Shown piece after piece: positions 18,158 to 28,210 of a DNA stretch of 64,000 nt; the stretch's first letter is position 1, and each line of letters starts with the position of its first letter. The stretch lies in the NCBI RefSeq assembly GCF_030646115.1, contig NZ_JAUSMX010000006.1, forward strand, positions 1 to 64,000. The letters run 5' to 3'. The stretch comes from Fluviicoccus sp. (GTDB lineage Bacteria; Pseudomonadota; Gammaproteobacteria; Pseudomonadales; Moraxellaceae). The position numbers and the translations under genes are program-made. Under the pieces are notes generated by a model, which was not told the DNA's origin, did no database searches, and saw only the letters and a list, made by a program, of their open reading frames with translations.

Positions 18158-20836
18158 ATGACCACGCCCGACCCCCATGCCCCCTTGCGGGACGACGTAC
18201 GCCTGCTGGGCAGCCTGTTGGGTGACACCCTGCGCCAGCAGGTCGGCCAGGCCATTTACGACAAGGTGGAAAGCATCCGTCGCTTGGGCAAGCAAGCCCG
18301 CGACGGCGACCCGGAAGCCACCCGCCAGCTTAACCAGACTCTTGCCGCCCTCAGTGACACCGAACTGCTGCCGGTGGCGCGCGCCTTCACCCAGTTCCTC
18401 AACCTCGCCAATATTGCCGAGCAATACCATCGGGTGCGCCGCCGCCGCGCCTGGGAGCTGGTGGAAAACGCCTCGCCGCAACCCGGCTCCATCCGCGAAC
18501 TGTTTCCCCGCCTCGCCTCGTCCGGCATTGGCCCGGATGCCTTGTGGGAAGCGGTGCAGCAACTGGATGTGGAACTGGTGCTGACCGCCCATCCCACTGA
18601 AATCAGCCGCCGCTCGCTGATCCAGAAATACGACCATATTGCCGAATGCCTGGAAACGCTGGACCAGCAACGGCTGACACCGGTGGAGCGCCAAGCCCTG
18701 CTGGGCAAGCTGAAGCGTCATGTCATCGCCGCCTGGCATACCGACGAGATCCGCCGCCATCGCCCCACACCCGTGGATGAGGCTAAATGGGGCTTTACCG
18801 CCATTGAGCAAACGCTATGGCACACCATTCCGCAATTCCTGCGCGAATTCGACGCCTCCGTGTTCCAGCACACCGGCCGACACCTGCCGCTTGATCACGC
18901 ACCCATCCGCTTTGCGTCGTGGATGGGCGGCGACCGCGACGGCAACCCCAATGTCACTCACACTGTTACCGAGGAAGTGCTGCTGCTCTCGCGCTGGCAG
19001 GCTACCGACCTCTATTGGCGGGATATCGATGCCCTGCGTTCGGACCTGTCGATGCAGGATTGCAGCCCGGCGCTGCGGGCGGCGGTGGGTCCGGATTGCC
19101 GCGAGCCCTACCGCGAACTGCTGCGTGACGTGCGCGACCGTCTGGGACGCACCCGCGACTGGGTGGAAGCGCGGCTGCGCGGGGAGACACCGGAAGCCCC
19201 CGGCATCTACCGTCAGGCCGAAGAGCTGCGGCAGCCACTGATGTTGTGCTACGAGTCGCTGATTGCCTGCAACATGCGTGACATTGCCGATGACGAACTG
19301 ACAAACATCCTGAGGAGGCTGGCCTGTTTCGGGCTGGAACTGCTGAAGCTGGACATTCGCCAGGAATCGGGACGCCATGCCGAGACGCTGGACGCCATTA
19401 CCCGCTACCTGAAGCTGGGCTCCTATCTGGACTGGGATGAAACCCAGCGCCGGGCCTTCCTGCTAAAGGAACTGGACAATCCCCGCCCCTTACTGCCACG
19501 CCAGCTGCAGGCCGGGCCGGATGACGCCATCAGTTCGGCCAACGTTCAGGAAGTGCTGGCGACCTTCCGCGTGCTGGCGCAACAACCCTCGGAGGCGCTG
19601 GGCGCGTATGTGATTTCCATGGCCCGCCAGGCCAGCGATGTACTGGCGGTAATGCTGCTGCAGAAGGAAGCCGAAGTCCCACAGCCGCTGCGGGTGGTGC
19701 CGTTGTTCGAAACGCTGGCCGATCTGGACCGGTCAGCGGAGTGCCTGGACGCGCTGCTCTCGGTCGACTGGTACAAGACCGCCATCCGGGGGCATCAGGA
19801 AGTGATGATCGGCTATTCCGACTCCGCCAAGGACGCCGGCTTCCTCACCGCCAACTGGGCGCAATACCGGGCGCAGGAAAGCCTGACCGCCGTGGCGCAG
19901 CGGCATGGCGTGAGGCTGACGCTGTTTCACGGGCGTGGCGGTTCGGTCAGTCGCGGCGGCGCACCCACACACCAGGCGCTGTTGTCGCAACCGCCGGGAT
20001 CGGTGGCGGGGGCCATCCGGGTGACGGAACAAGGGGAAATGATCCGCTTCAAGTTCGGCATGAAAGACATTGCCTTGCGCAACCTGGAACTCTACGCCGC
20101 CGCCACGCTGGAAGCGACGCTACTGCCCCCGCCCGCCGCCAAACCGGAATGGCGGGAGCTGATGGCGCGCATGACGCAAACCTCACTGGCGGTGTACCGG
20201 GAAACCGTGCGTGACGAGCCAGAATTCATCCGCTACATGCGCACCGTGACGCCGGAGCAGGAGTTGCAAATGCTGCCGCTGGGCTCACGTCCGGCGCGGC
20301 GTCAAACCAATGGCGGCATCGAGTCGCTGCGGGCCATTCCGTGGGTGTTCGCCTGGACACAGGTACGGCTGATGCTGCCCGCTTGGCTGGGCACCGGTCG
20401 GGCGTTGAATACAGCCATGGCCGACGGTTATACCCCGGTCATCCGCGATATGCGTCAACACTGGCCCTATTTCCAGACCCTGCTCGACATGCTGGAAATG
20501 GTGCTGGCGAAGTCGGACTCGGCCATTGCCGCCTATTACGAGGTGCACCTGACCACCGACCCGGCGTTGCAGGCCTTGGGGACGCTGTTGCGGGCGCGGC
20601 TGGAAAAAACGGTGGGCATCCTGCTGAACGTCACGGAACGCAAGCAGTTGCTGGAGCTGGCCCAAGTGCTGAAGCGGTCAATTACAGTACGCACACCCTA
20701 TGTGTTGCCGCTGCACATGTTGCAGGCGGAATTGATGAAGCGGCGGCGCGAGGCCGGAGGAGAAACCACTATTCACGATCATGCGCTGATGGTGACGATC
20801 GCGGGCATTGCGGCGGGGTTGCGGAATACGGGCTGA
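18158..20836 (+). CDS. ppc: Phosphoenolpyruvate carboxylase
   Basis: Converts phosphoenolpyruvate and bicarbonate to oxaloacetate, refilling the citric acid cycle. At 892 residues it has the usual bacterial length. Diagnostic motifs are LTAHPTEISRR with the catalytic histidine, GGDRDGNPNVT, GYSDSAKDAG, and FHGRGGSVSRGG with VTEQGEM, which line the active site. The C terminus is LRNTG, the conserved ending of the family. It stands alone 109 bp after the patatin gene and 93 bp before cca on the same strand. Confidence 0.98.
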   Translation: MTTPDPHAPLRDDVRLLGSLLGDTLRQQVGQAIYDKVESIRRLGKQARDGDPEATRQLNQTLAALSDTELLPVARAFTQFLNLANIAEQYHRVRRRRAWELVENASPQPGSIRELFPRLASSGIGPDALWEAVQQLDVELVLTAHPTEISRRSLIQKYDHIAECLETLDQQRLTPVERQALLGKLKRHVIAAWHTDEIRRHRPTPVDEAKWGFTAIEQTLWHTIPQFLREFDASVFQHTGRHLPLDHAPIRFASWMGGDRDGNPNVTHTVTEEVLLLSRWQATDLYWRDIDALRSDLSMQDCSPALRAAVGPDCREPYRELLRDVRDRLGRTRDWVEARLRGETPEAPGIYRQAEELRQPLMLCYESLIACNMRDIADDELTNILRRLACFGLELLKLDIRQESGRHAETLDAITRYLKLGSYLDWDETQRRAFLLKELDNPRPLLPRQLQAGPDDAISSANVQEVLATFRVLAQQPSEALGAYVISMARQASDVLAVMLLQKEAEVPQPLRVVPLFETLADLDRSAECLDALLSVDWYKTAIRGHQEVMIGYSDSAKDAGFLTANWAQYRAQESLTAVAQRHGVRLTLFHGRGGSVSRGGAPTHQALLSQPPGSVAGAIRVTEQGEMIRFKFGMKDIALRNLELYAAATLEATLLPPPAAKPEWRELMARMTQTSLAVYRETVRDEPEFIRYMRTVTPEQELQMLPLGSRPARRQTNGGIESLRAIPWVFAWTQVRLMLPAWLGTGRALNTAMADGYTPVIRDMRQHWPYFQTLLDMLEMVLAKSDSAIAAYYEVHLTTDPALQALGTLLRARLEKTVGILLNVTERKQLLELAQVLKRSITVRTPYVLPLHMLQAELMKRRREAGGETTIHDHALMVTIAGIAAGLRNTG

Positions 20837-20929
20837 GTTATCCGATGAGTGCTTTACCAGGCCAGGCCGGATATCATCCGGCCACGAACACGCGCGCAAG
20901 CGCCTATCAAGACCTGGGAGTAACACACG

Positions 20930-22186
20930 TTGGAAGTCTATCTGGTTGGCGGCGCTGTCCGCGACGCCCTGCTCGGCCGCCCGTTCACTGAGCGTGACTG
21001 GGTGGTGGTCGGAGCCACGCCGGAAAACCTGCTGGCGCAAGGCTACAAACCGGTGGGCAAGGATTTCCCGGTCTTCCTGCACCCCGACACCGCTGAGGAA
21101 TACGCCCTCGCCCGCACCGAACGCAAATCCGGACACGGCTATCACGGCTTCATCTGCGACGCTACACCCTCCATAACGCTGGAAGAAGACCTGCTGCGCC
21201 GTGACCTTACCATCAACGCCATGGCGCAAACGGCGGATGGCCGCATTGTCGACCCCTACGACGGCTTGGCCGACCTTAACAACCGCGTTTTGCGGCATGT
21301 CTCGGCTGCTTTTGGTGAAGACCCGCTGCGCGTGTTGCGCGTGGCCCGCTTTGCCGCACGTTATGCCCTGCTCGGCTTCACCATTGCCCCGGAAACGCTG
21401 GCGTTGATGCAAACCATGGTCGCTGCAGGTGAAATCGACCACCTGACGCCGGAACGCGTCTGGCAGGAAACGCACAAGGCGCTGGCTGAAGACTCCCCGG
21501 CCGTCTACATCGAAGTCTTGCGCGCCTGCGGGGCGCTGTCGCGGCTGTTCCCGGAAATCGACGCCCTGTTCGGCGTGCCGCAACGCGCGGAATTCCATCC
21601 GGAAATCGACACTGGCAAACATGTCCTGATGTGCCTGGAACAGGCCGTGAGGTTAGGGGCGAACGTGCGCGTCCGCTTTGCGGTGTTACTGCACGACCTG
21701 GGCAAGGGCGTCACTCCGGCCGACATGCTGCCGCGCCATATTGAACACGAGCATCGCGGCGTGCCGCTGGTGCAGGCTCTGTGCGCTCGCTACAAGGCAC
21801 CCAGGGATTATCAGCAACTGGCGGAAATCGTTTGCCGCTATCATCTGGACGGGCATCGCGCAACCGAGTTGCAAGGCAAGACCTTGTGGCTGAAACTGCG
21901 CGACATGGATGCCCTGCGACGCCCCGAACGCTTCGCTGAATTCCTGCTGGCCTGCGAGGCCGATGCACGCGGCCGTCTCGGCTTCGAGAACCGTAACTAC
22001 CCGCAACGGACCTATTTCAGCCAAGCGCTGGACATCGCCATGGCCGTGACCCCCCAACACCTGCCACACCGTGAATCGCTGGACGGCAAAGCCTTGGGCG
22101 ACGCCCTGGCCCAGGCACGCATTCACGCCCTTAACCGTTTTCGCAAGGAACACCATGAAAACAGCAGCCGACTCTGTGAGGACTGA
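20930..22186 (+). CDS. cca: CCA-adding tRNA nucleotidyltransferase with HD domain
   Basis: Adds or repairs the 3' CCA of tRNAs without a template. The N-terminal catalytic domain has [13 protein letters not shown], the RDWVVVG strand, [10 protein letters not shown] and [14 protein letters not shown]. The C-terminal HD phosphohydrolase domain ([16 protein letters not shown]) identifies the multifunctional gammaproteobacterial/betaproteobacterial type with phosphatase and phosphodiesterase activities. It has 418 residues, the usual length. The start is a TTG preceded by GGGAG eight bases upstream; no better ATG exists before the catalytic glycine loop. Its end overlaps the next gene by 32 bp. 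Confidence 0.97.
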   Translation: MEVYLVGGAVRDALLGRPFTERDWVVVGATPENLLAQGYKPVGKDFPVFLHPDTAEEYALARTERKSGHGYHGFICDATPSITLEEDLLRRDLTINAMAQTADGRIVDPYDGLADLNNRVLRHVSAAFGEDPLRVLRVARFAARYALLGFTIAPETLALMQTMVAAGEIDHLTPERVWQETHKALAEDSPAVYIEVLRACGALSRLFPEIDALFGVPQRAEFHPEIDTGKHVLMCLEQAVRLGANVRVRFAVLLHDLGKGVTPADMLPRHIEHEHRGVPLVQALCARYKAPRDYQQLAEIVCRYHLDGHRATELQGKTLWLKLRDMDALRRPERFAEFLLACEADARGRLGFENRNYPQRTYFSQALDIAMAVTPQHLPHRESLDGKALGDALAQARIHALNRFRKEHHENSSRLCED

Positions 22187-22940
22187 TCCCCGCCTCGCCC
22201 TGATTACCGGCAGCGCCCGGCGCGTGGGGGCGGTGATTGCCGAAACCTTGCATGCGCGGGGCTGGACGGTCTTCATCCACTACCGCCAGAGCGAAGCAGA
22301 AGCCTCCGCCCTCGCCGCCCGGTTGAACAGCCTGCGGCCTGACAGCGCTTGCATCCTGCAAGCCGACCTCAACCGGCCGGAGGCCCCGCAACAACTGGCG
22401 GAACGGGTGCTGGCCCTGACCGGCGGCAAGCTGGACGCCCTGATCAACAACGCCTCCAGCTTCTATCCCACTCCGGCCGGCTCCGCCACCCTCGACCAAT
22501 GGGACGACCTGTTCGCCAGCAACGCCCGCGCGCCGTTCTTCCTCAGCCAGGCGCTCAGCCCGGCGCTGGCGGCCTGCCGGGGCAGCATCGTCAACATCGT
22601 CGACATCCACGCCAGCCGGCCCTTCCGTGACTATCCGGTGTATTGCATGGCCAAGGCGGCGCTGGCGATGATGACACGCGCCTTGGCCAAGGATCTGGCG
22701 CCGCGCGTGCGGGTCAACGGCGTCGCCCCCGGCGCCATCCTCTGGCCGGAAGAACACAGCGAATCGGTGATCGATCCCGCCGTGCAGGCCAAAATCCTGT
22801 CCGGCGTGCCCCTGGGCCGCCTGGGCGCCCCGGAAGACATCGCCCGCACCGTCGCCTTCCTGGTAGAAGACGCCCCCTACATCACCGGCCAGATCATCGC
22901 CGTGGACGGCGGCCGCAGCCAGACACTGGGCGAGGAATGA
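22155..22940 (+). CDS. Pteridine reductase (PTR1/FolM-type SDR)
   Basis: A 261-residue short-chain dehydrogenase that probably reduces dihydropteridines or dihydrofolate with NADPH. The cofactor loop TGSARRVG has the TGxxxRxG form characteristic of pteridine reductases rather than the usual TGxxxGxG. The catalytic YxxxK is YCMAK near residue 160, and VDGGRSQ closes the domain. The start at 22155 lies inside the end of cca, with AAGGAA just upstream, so the two genes are translationally linked. The open frame continues further upstream, but only as overlap with cca. folB and folK at 28-29 kb serve the same pathway. Confidence 0.85.
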   Translation: MKTAADSVRTDPRLALITGSARRVGAVIAETLHARGWTVFIHYRQSEAEASALAARLNSLRPDSACILQADLNRPEAPQQLAERVLALTGGKLDALINNASSFYPTPAGSATLDQWDDLFASNARAPFFLSQALSPALAACRGSIVNIVDIHASRPFRDYPVYCMAKAALAMMTRALAKDLAPRVRVNGVAPGAILWPEEHSESVIDPAVQAKILSGVPLGRLGAPEDIARTVAFLVEDAPYITGQIIAVDGGRSQTLGEE

Positions 22941-23041
22941 GCCACAAAAAAGTCACCGGCTAACCCTTATATGGCCTATGGTCTTTGGCCGGGGCGGCCT
23001 ATACTCAAGGGATAATGTGTCTTATAACAAGGAGCCTGCTG

Positions 23042-24562
23042 ATGTTTGAATCCGCTGAAATCGGTCACAAGATTGAAAAGGCCATCTATAAAAATGAAGA
23101 GCCTGCGCTGCGTGAAGCCCTGCTCGACGCCCAGTTTGAAATGAAGGAAAAGGGTGCGTTTCCAGTCGTCATACTTATTAACGGCGTGGATGGCGCAGGC
23201 AAAGGTGAAACCGTCAACCTGCTCAATGAATGGATGGACCCCCGCCTCATCACCACCCATGCCTTTGGTGAAGCCTCCGACGAGGAACGTGAGCGGCCAC
23301 GCATGTGGCGCTACTGGCGGGCCCTGCCGCCCAAAGGTCGTATCGGCATTCTCTTCGGCTCATGGTATACCGAACCCATTGTCGGCCGGGTCAGCGGCGA
23401 ACTGAAGTCGTCTCAACTGGACCAGCAGATTGAGGACATTGTCCACTTCGAAAAAATGCTGGCGCATGAAGGTGTGCTGCTGCTGAAATTCTGGTTTCAT
23501 CTCTCCAAGGGCAAGCAGGAAAAGCGCCTCAAGCAGCTCGAAAAAGATCCCAAAACCCGCTGGCGTGTCACGGAGCATGACTGGGACAACTTTAAGTGCT
23601 ATGACCGTTTCCGCGAAATTTCCGAGCATGTCCTGCTGGAAAGCAGCACCGGGGAAGCGCCCTGGCTGGTGGTGGAAGGCGAAGACCCGTATTACCGCAG
23701 CCTCACCGTCGGCAAGCATATCCTCTCGAATATCCGCGCCAGGTTGGACCGCAACAAGATTCCCGCTACAGTGCCTGCTGCCGATGTAGCGCCGTTGCTG
23801 CCGCCCATTGATAACCTGCAGATTCTGGACACGCTCACGCTGGATCAGGAACTCTCCAAGAGTGACTACGAAGAACAACTGGAGGCCTTGCAGGGGCGTC
23901 TTAACCTGCTGACTCGTCATCCGGAGTTCAACAACCACAGTGTCATTGCCGTTTTCGAGGGCAACGACGCCGCCGGCAAGGGCGGCAGCATCCGCCGCAT
24001 CACCGCTGCGGTCGACGCCCGTCATTTCAGCATCATTCCCGTCGCCGCCCCTACGGAAGAAGAACGCGCCCAGCCCTACTTGTGGCGTTTCTGGCGGCAC
24101 GTGCCGCGCAAGGGCCGCATCACCATTTTTGACCGCTCGTGGTATGGACGGGTGCTGGTGGAACGAGTGGAGGGTTATTGCTCGGAAGCGGACTGGATGC
24201 GCGCCTACAGTGAAATCAACGACTTCGAGGAACAGCTCGCCGAAAACGGCGTCATCATGGTCAAATTCTGGCTGGCCATCAGCAGCGAGGAGCAGCTGAA
24301 TCGCTTCAAGGAACGGGAGCAAGTTGGCTTCAAGCGTTTCAAGATTACCGACGAGGACTGGCGCAATCGCGACAAGTGGGGGCAATACGTCCATGCCGTC
24401 AGTGACATGGTGGACCGCACCAGCACCGCTACCGCGCCCTGGACGCTGGTCGAAGCCAACAACAAGTATTTCGCCCGCATCAAGATCATGAAGACCCTGT
24501 GCGACGCCATTGAGGCGCGTCTGGGCAAGGACAAAGAAAAAGAGAAGGACAAAAAGAAGTAA
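23042..24562 (+). CDS. pap: Polyphosphate:AMP phosphotransferase (two-domain PPK2, class II)
   Basis: Uses polyphosphate to phosphorylate AMP to ADP. It is 506 residues long with two fused PPK2 domains. Domain 1 has Walker A GVDGAGKGE near residue 45, but at the Walker B position it reads FGSWYTEP, without the aspartate and arginine. Domain 2 has both GNDAAGKGGSIRR and FDRSWYGR and is therefore the likely catalytic half. The C terminus is a lysine/glutamate-rich tail. AAGGAG seven bases before the ATG at 23042 decides the start; the frame is open further upstream. A single-domain PPK2 is encoded at 49710. Confidence 0.92.
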   Translation: MFESAEIGHKIEKAIYKNEEPALREALLDAQFEMKEKGAFPVVILINGVDGAGKGETVNLLNEWMDPRLITTHAFGEASDEERERPRMWRYWRALPPKGRIGILFGSWYTEPIVGRVSGELKSSQLDQQIEDIVHFEKMLAHEGVLLLKFWFHLSKGKQEKRLKQLEKDPKTRWRVTEHDWDNFKCYDRFREISEHVLLESSTGEAPWLVVEGEDPYYRSLTVGKHILSNIRARLDRNKIPATVPAADVAPLLPPIDNLQILDTLTLDQELSKSDYEEQLEALQGRLNLLTRHPEFNNHSVIAVFEGNDAAGKGGSIRRITAAVDARHFSIIPVAAPTEEERAQPYLWRFWRHVPRKGRITIFDRSWYGRVLVERVEGYCSEADWMRAYSEINDFEEQLAENGVIMVKFWLAISSEEQLNRFKEREQVGFKRFKITDEDWRNRDKWGQYVHAVSDMVDRTSTATAPWTLVEANNKYFARIKIMKTLCDAIEARLGKDKEKEKDKKK

Positions 24563-24578
24563 CCACGCCGGGTGAAAC

Positions 24579-24610
24579 CCGTCCTGAATGGCGCAAGGCC
24601 TTCAGGACGG
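24579..24610. terminator. Hairpin between convergent genes
   Basis: CCGTCCTGAA (24579-24588) pairs perfectly with TTCAGGACGG (24601-24610) around a 12-nt loop. It lies exactly between the stop codons of pap and the convergent hydrolase. There is no T tract, so the termination role is inferred from position. Confidence 0.5.
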
Positions 24611-24620
24611 CTCCGGATAC

Positions 24621-25412
24621 TCAGCCCGCCACCAGACGTTCCCGGAAAAATCCCAGCACCCGCTCCAGCGCCTGTACGGTCGGATGCCCTTCCCGGTCCA
24701 CCAGATGCCGGGTCAGCACTGAATGGGCACTCAGCGGCAGACCATGCGGATTGAACGGCTCCGAATTGATTTCGATGGCCTCAAAACCCTCTCCCAACTC
24801 ATCGTGCAGGCGCTCGAACTTGGCCTTGGGGCACATCAGGTCATGGGTAAAGCGCAGCCCCAGCACCTTCAGGTCCTCTTGCTGAACCCGGATTTTCACC
24901 GTCTCCAGCTCTGCAGGCGAGATATGCAGACCGGCCCGCGCCTCGGCGGTGGCCCCGATCGGCAGGGACGGCTGACACATCACCGGCGCCAGCACCGACG
25001 GCTCTACCGCCAGCGCCAGCGCGAAGTTTCCGGTGAAACACATGCCCAGCGCCCCGACGCCCGGCCCGCCGCAACGCTCATGGGCATAACGGCAAAGGCT
25101 GCGCAGCATGTCGGCCATGGGGCCGGAACTGTTGGCCTCGAAGGCGGCAAACTCGCGGCGGATGCAGGCGCGGGCAATCTGGGTGGCGGCATAGGTTGCA
25201 CTGAACGGCTTGCCCGGCGTACCGAACAGACTGGGCATGAACACCGTGAATCCAGCGTCCGCCACCTTGGTCGCAAATTCCGCCACCTCGGGGTAGATAC
25301 CCGGCACCTCGTGCATGATCACCACGCCGGGTCCACTGCCGCGCACATACAATGGCCAGTCCTCACCCAGATAACGGAAACCTTCCTCAATAAAGCCCGG
25401 CAGCGACATCAT
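24621..25412 (-). CDS. Dienelactone hydrolase family protein
   Basis: A 263-residue alpha/beta hydrolase of the dienelactone hydrolase (DLH) family. The nucleophile elbow reads GMCFTG, giving a cysteine nucleophile as in true DLH enzymes. VIMHEVPGI near residue 33 forms the oxyanion-hole strand, and the C-terminal histidine is probably in VDREGHPTV. No signal peptide. AGAGGA precedes the ATG. No aromatic-degradation genes are nearby, so a role in chlorocatechol breakdown is not supported, and the substrate is unknown. The 246 bp upstream hold a large hairpin (25610-25640) and no convincing gene. Confidence 0.85.
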   Translation of the reverse strand: MMSLPGFIEEGFRYLGEDWPLYVRGSGPGVVIMHEVPGIYPEVAEFATKVADAGFTVFMPSLFGTPGKPFSATYAATQIARACIRREFAAFEANSSGPMADMLRSLCRYAHERCGGPGVGALGMCFTGNFALALAVEPSVLAPVMCQPSLPIGATAEARAGLHISPAELETVKIRVQQEDLKVLGLRFTHDLMCPKAKFERLHDELGEGFEAIEINSEPFNPHGLPLSAHSVLTRHLVDREGHPTVQALERVLGFFRERLVAG

Positions 25413-25609
25413 GAAATCCTCTGGATATTTTGCCCAAGGTTACCCTGAAATCCCCGACGGGCGTTGCGGAATCGCGTCTTATTCGACGTGAAGCGTGAAT
25501 TGTCCAGCAGAATCACCATGCAATAGGCGTGACCGTACAGCTTGGTGACTGTCCGCAGGACCATAAAAACGATCGGAGAGAGCTGGGGAATGCAGCGTGA
25601 CATCTGATC

Positions 25610-25640
25610 GGTGTGTCCTGACGCATAGTCAGGACACACC
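25610..25640. terminator. Strong perfect hairpin, possible terminator
   Basis: GGTGTGTCCTGAC (25610-25622) and GTCAGGACACACC (25628-25640) form a 13-bp perfect stem with the 5-nt loop GCATA, directly after the START gene that ends at 25659. There is no T run on either strand, so it could be a rho-assisted terminator or an mRNA end-protecting structure. The rest of 25413-25658 contains only an unconvincing short open frame. Confidence 0.5.
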
Positions 25641-25658
25641 GGCGGGCAGAGGATGCCC

Positions 25659-26327
25659 TTACTGGTAAAGCGGCTCGCGGATGGAGGCCACCCGTGCGGT
25701 CTGGAAACGCGGCTCGGCAATGACAGACTTCAGTGCTTTCAGCGAATTATAGGGGTGTTCCTGAATCAGCAGATTGACCAGGCTCGCCGGGAGGTTGCCG
25801 CCGGGATCGGCATGGCCGGTCATGGTGATCTCCACCTTCCCGTTGCCCACCGGCTTGAACAGCCAGCTGCCCTGGACCACCGGCATGTTCAGATTGCCGG
25901 TGCGGGGGGCATATCCGCCCACGGTATTGCTGTCAATGCGCACCACCATGGTCTGCGGGTCCTGGATGATGCGTCCGGCCACAACAGCCTCCCGATCCTT
26001 GAACGGCCAGGGAAAATCGGTCACGACACGGATCACGAATGACATGCTCTCGTCGTTGCGCTTCAGGGTTTCCACTTCACTGGTGCGATACAGCCAGCGG
26101 CTAGCGGCCTCGGTATCAGCAATCAGCCCGACGATGCTGTTGAGGTTGCTGCTGACGGTCGTCACCGCCTTGAAACCATGCAGGGGACTGCCGGGCACCT
26201 CATAGGACCAAACCCGGATACCGTCCTTGTTCAGAACCAGTTTCATGTCAGCAGGACGGCCGCCGGCATTCGCTGTGGCGCCAATCATCGTCAGCCAGAA
26301 CATCGTCAGCAGGGTCAACAGTTTCAT
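25659..26327 (-). CDS. Exported START-domain lipid-binding-like protein
   Basis: A protein of about 222 residues with a signal peptide (MKLLTLLTMFWLTMIGATA, cleavage near ANAGG) followed by one START/SRPBCC domain. START domains bind hydrophobic ligands in a helix-grip cavity; a periplasmic location is inferred from the signal. Motifs shared with the three paralogues at 42.8-45.3 kb are KDREAVV (DRD in the others) and the C-terminal HADPGGNLPASLVN followed by an amphipathic helix. The start at 26327 has GGAG upstream and places the signal peptide correctly. It is monocistronic, ending in the hairpin at 25610. The ligand is unknown. Confidence 0.85.
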   Translation of the reverse strand: MKLLTLLTMFWLTMIGATANAGGRPADMKLVLNKDGIRVWSYEVPGSPLHGFKAVTTVSSNLNSIVGLIADTEAASRWLYRTSEVETLKRNDESMSFVIRVVTDFPWPFKDREAVVAGRIIQDPQTMVVRIDSNTVGGYAPRTGNLNMPVVQGSWLFKPVGNGKVEITMTGHADPGGNLPASLVNLLIQEHPYNSLKALKSVIAEPRFQTARVASIREPLYQ

Positions 26328-26459
26328 GAGGAAAGCTCCCGTACCGGTCAGCACGTTTTTCATCCAATTAAAGGCAGGCCGATATTAGAGGTACTCCCGT
26401 ACAAAAAACAGTGTCATTTGTCAGTTGGGCAGCTACGAGTGTATACAAATTGTTTAGCG

Positions 26460-27047
26460 TCAGACCAAACCCAGCGCTTTCAGCTTGAGGATGGCCTGGG
26501 TGCGGTCCCGTACTTCCAGCTTTTCCAGAATCATGGACAGGTAGTTGCGAACCGTACCGGCGCTGAGTTGCAGCGCCAAGGCGATTTCCTTGTTCTGCTT
26601 GCCGGCGCACAACTCCCGGATAACCGCCAGCTCGCGACGAGTAAACAAAGCCGGCTGCCGTCCGCCCGCCGGCTCCACCTCGCCCCCGGCCGCAACGGTA
26701 CGAATCACGGCAACCAAGCCCGCCTGATCGATGTCCTTGAGCAGGCAGGCTTGCGCTCCGGCCGATCGGCCCTGCGCCAGCGTCACCGGCTCGTCAAAGG
26801 TGGTCAGCAACACCACCGGCGTCTCCAGCCCGCAGCAACGCATCTGCCGCACGGCTTCAAGACCATTCATGCGCGGCATGCGGATATCCATCAGCACCAC
26901 ATCCACAGGCAGCCCGGGTAACAGGGCCAGGCATTCTTCCCCGTCGGAGGCCTGGCCCACCACATCAATATCGGCTTCGAAGCCCAGCAAGGCGACAATG
27001 CCCCGCCGCACCAAGGCTTGGTCGTCCACCACCAGCACGCGGATCAT
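26460..27047 (-). CDS. NarL/FixJ-type response regulator
   Basis: A 195-residue DNA-binding response regulator. The receiver domain has VVDDQ, the phospho-accepting aspartate in LMDIRMPRMNG, and LTTF. The C-terminal LuxR-type helix-turn-helix is GKQNKEIALALQLSAGTVRN. The ATG at 27047 overlaps the kinase stop codon as ATGA, with GAGGAG eight bases upstream, so it is translated in tandem with its kinase. The pair resembles DesK/DesR or NarX/NarL-like systems. The target genes are unknown. A lone regulon clue is the adjacency to folate genes and to a START protein. Confidence 0.92.
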   Translation of the reverse strand: MIRVLVVDDQALVRRGIVALLGFEADIDVVGQASDGEECLALLPGLPVDVVLMDIRMPRMNGLEAVRQMRCCGLETPVVLLTTFDEPVTLAQGRSAGAQACLLKDIDQAGLVAVIRTVAAGGEVEPAGGRQPALFTRRELAVIRELCAGKQNKEIALALQLSAGTVRNYLSMILEKLEVRDRTQAILKLKALGLV

Positions 27048-28210
27048 GTCAGGCACTCCTCGGGAAATTCAGCCACCAGCCGGAATCCTTCACCGGTCGG
27101 GCCGGCCTGTAAATGGCCGCCCAGCTCGGCTACCCGCTCTTCCAGGCCACCCAGCCCGAGACCAGAACCGAACTCAGCCAGGCGCACCATCCGGCCGTTA
27201 TCCTGCACTTCCATACGGATGCCGCCGTGGTCATCGCGCCGCAGGATCACCCGCATCCGGCTGGCATCACTGTGCTTCAGGGCATTGGTGATCGCCTCCT
27301 GTACCACCCGCAGCAGGCAGGAAGCCAGTTGCGCATCCAGCATCAGCAGTTCGCTGTCGATTTCCACATCGTATTTGAGGTAGGGGATATTGGCCAGCAT
27401 CCGCTCCAGCAGCTCTCCAAAGTCGGACTGGTCCTGTCGAAGCTGCAGCAGCGTGGCGCGCACATCCTCAAACAGGTCACGGGCCAGATCGCGCGCCTGT
27501 CCCAGTTCGGGGAGTGCAGCATCGGGCAGCTTTTTTTCCAGCACCTGCAGCTGCATGGTCAGCGCTACCAGATGATGGCCCATCTGGTCGTGCAGGTCGC
27601 GGGCAATGCGGGTGCGCTCATTGCGGGCCACGGCCTCGGTCAGCAACTGTTGGGTGGCGTGCAACTGGGCATGGGCAGTGGCGGTTTCCTGATGCGCCTG
27701 CCATTCGTCGATATTGCTGGAAGCCATATACCACAGGGCGCTCTGCGCCAGCAGCAGGTAGATGGCGAAAGGAATGGGGGGCAGCGCCTGCTGCAGCACA
27801 GTCACCGCCAGTGAAGTAATCACGATCACCCCGATGGCCAGCGGCGCCGCGAAGCGGTTCATCAACGGCGCCATATTGACCATCAGGAAGACCAGAAAGA
27901 ACCCCTGGGTCGGCGTCAGGGATAGCCTGGCGGCCAGCGCACAGGCACTGCCGTAGGTAATCACCACCATGCCCCAGATCACCGGGTCACGGTTGTCGCG
28001 CTGCCAGCGCTTGGTGGTGACGAGAATCCAGAACAGGCGCACCAGCGCCATGGCCGGCCCGATCCCGCTCAGCGCCAGCAACAGCAGGGACGGACTGTCC
28101 TTCTGCTCCATCGCCGCCGTGCCCAGCTGCCAGACACCCAGCAGCCAGCCCAGCATCCCTAGCACAATGATCACCGGCTGGCGGCGCAGGAACGGGATGG
28201 CGTCATACAT
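27044..28210 (-). CDS. Sensor histidine kinase, HisKA_3 (NarX/DesK) type
   Basis: A 388-residue membrane kinase that pairs with the regulator at 26460. Five or six hydrophobic segments fill residues about 10-170 with little periplasmic sequence, which suggests sensing within the membrane, as in DesK. A coiled linker then leads to the HisKA_3 box RTRIARDLHDQMGHHL with the phospho-accepting histidine. The ATPase domain has EAITNALKHS and, after a short DNGRMV, a GSGLGLGGLEERV lid. The ATG at 28210 overlaps the end of folK by 8 bp; an upstream in-frame extension would run further into folK and is unlikely. Confidence 0.9.
   Translation of the reverse strand: MYDAIPFLRRQPVIIVLGMLGWLLGVWQLGTAAMEQKDSPSLLLLALSGIGPAMALVRLFWILVTTKRWQRDNRDPVIWGMVVITYGSACALAARLSLTPTQGFFLVFLMVNMAPLMNRFAAPLAIGVIVITSLAVTVLQQALPPIPFAIYLLLAQSALWYMASSNIDEWQAHQETATAHAQLHATQQLLTEAVARNERTRIARDLHDQMGHHLVALTMQLQVLEKKLPDAALPELGQARDLARDLFEDVRATLLQLRQDQSDFGELLERMLANIPYLKYDVEIDSELLMLDAQLASCLLRVVQEAITNALKHSDASRMRVILRRDDHGGIRMEVQDNGRMVRLAEFGSGLGLGGLEERVAELGGHLQAGPTGEGFRLVAEFPEECLT

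Noticed and set aside
25409-25720. 103-codon minus-strand frame
   Set aside because: Overlaps the START gene end and contains the perfect hairpin at 25610-25640; no ribosome site and no similarity that I recognise.
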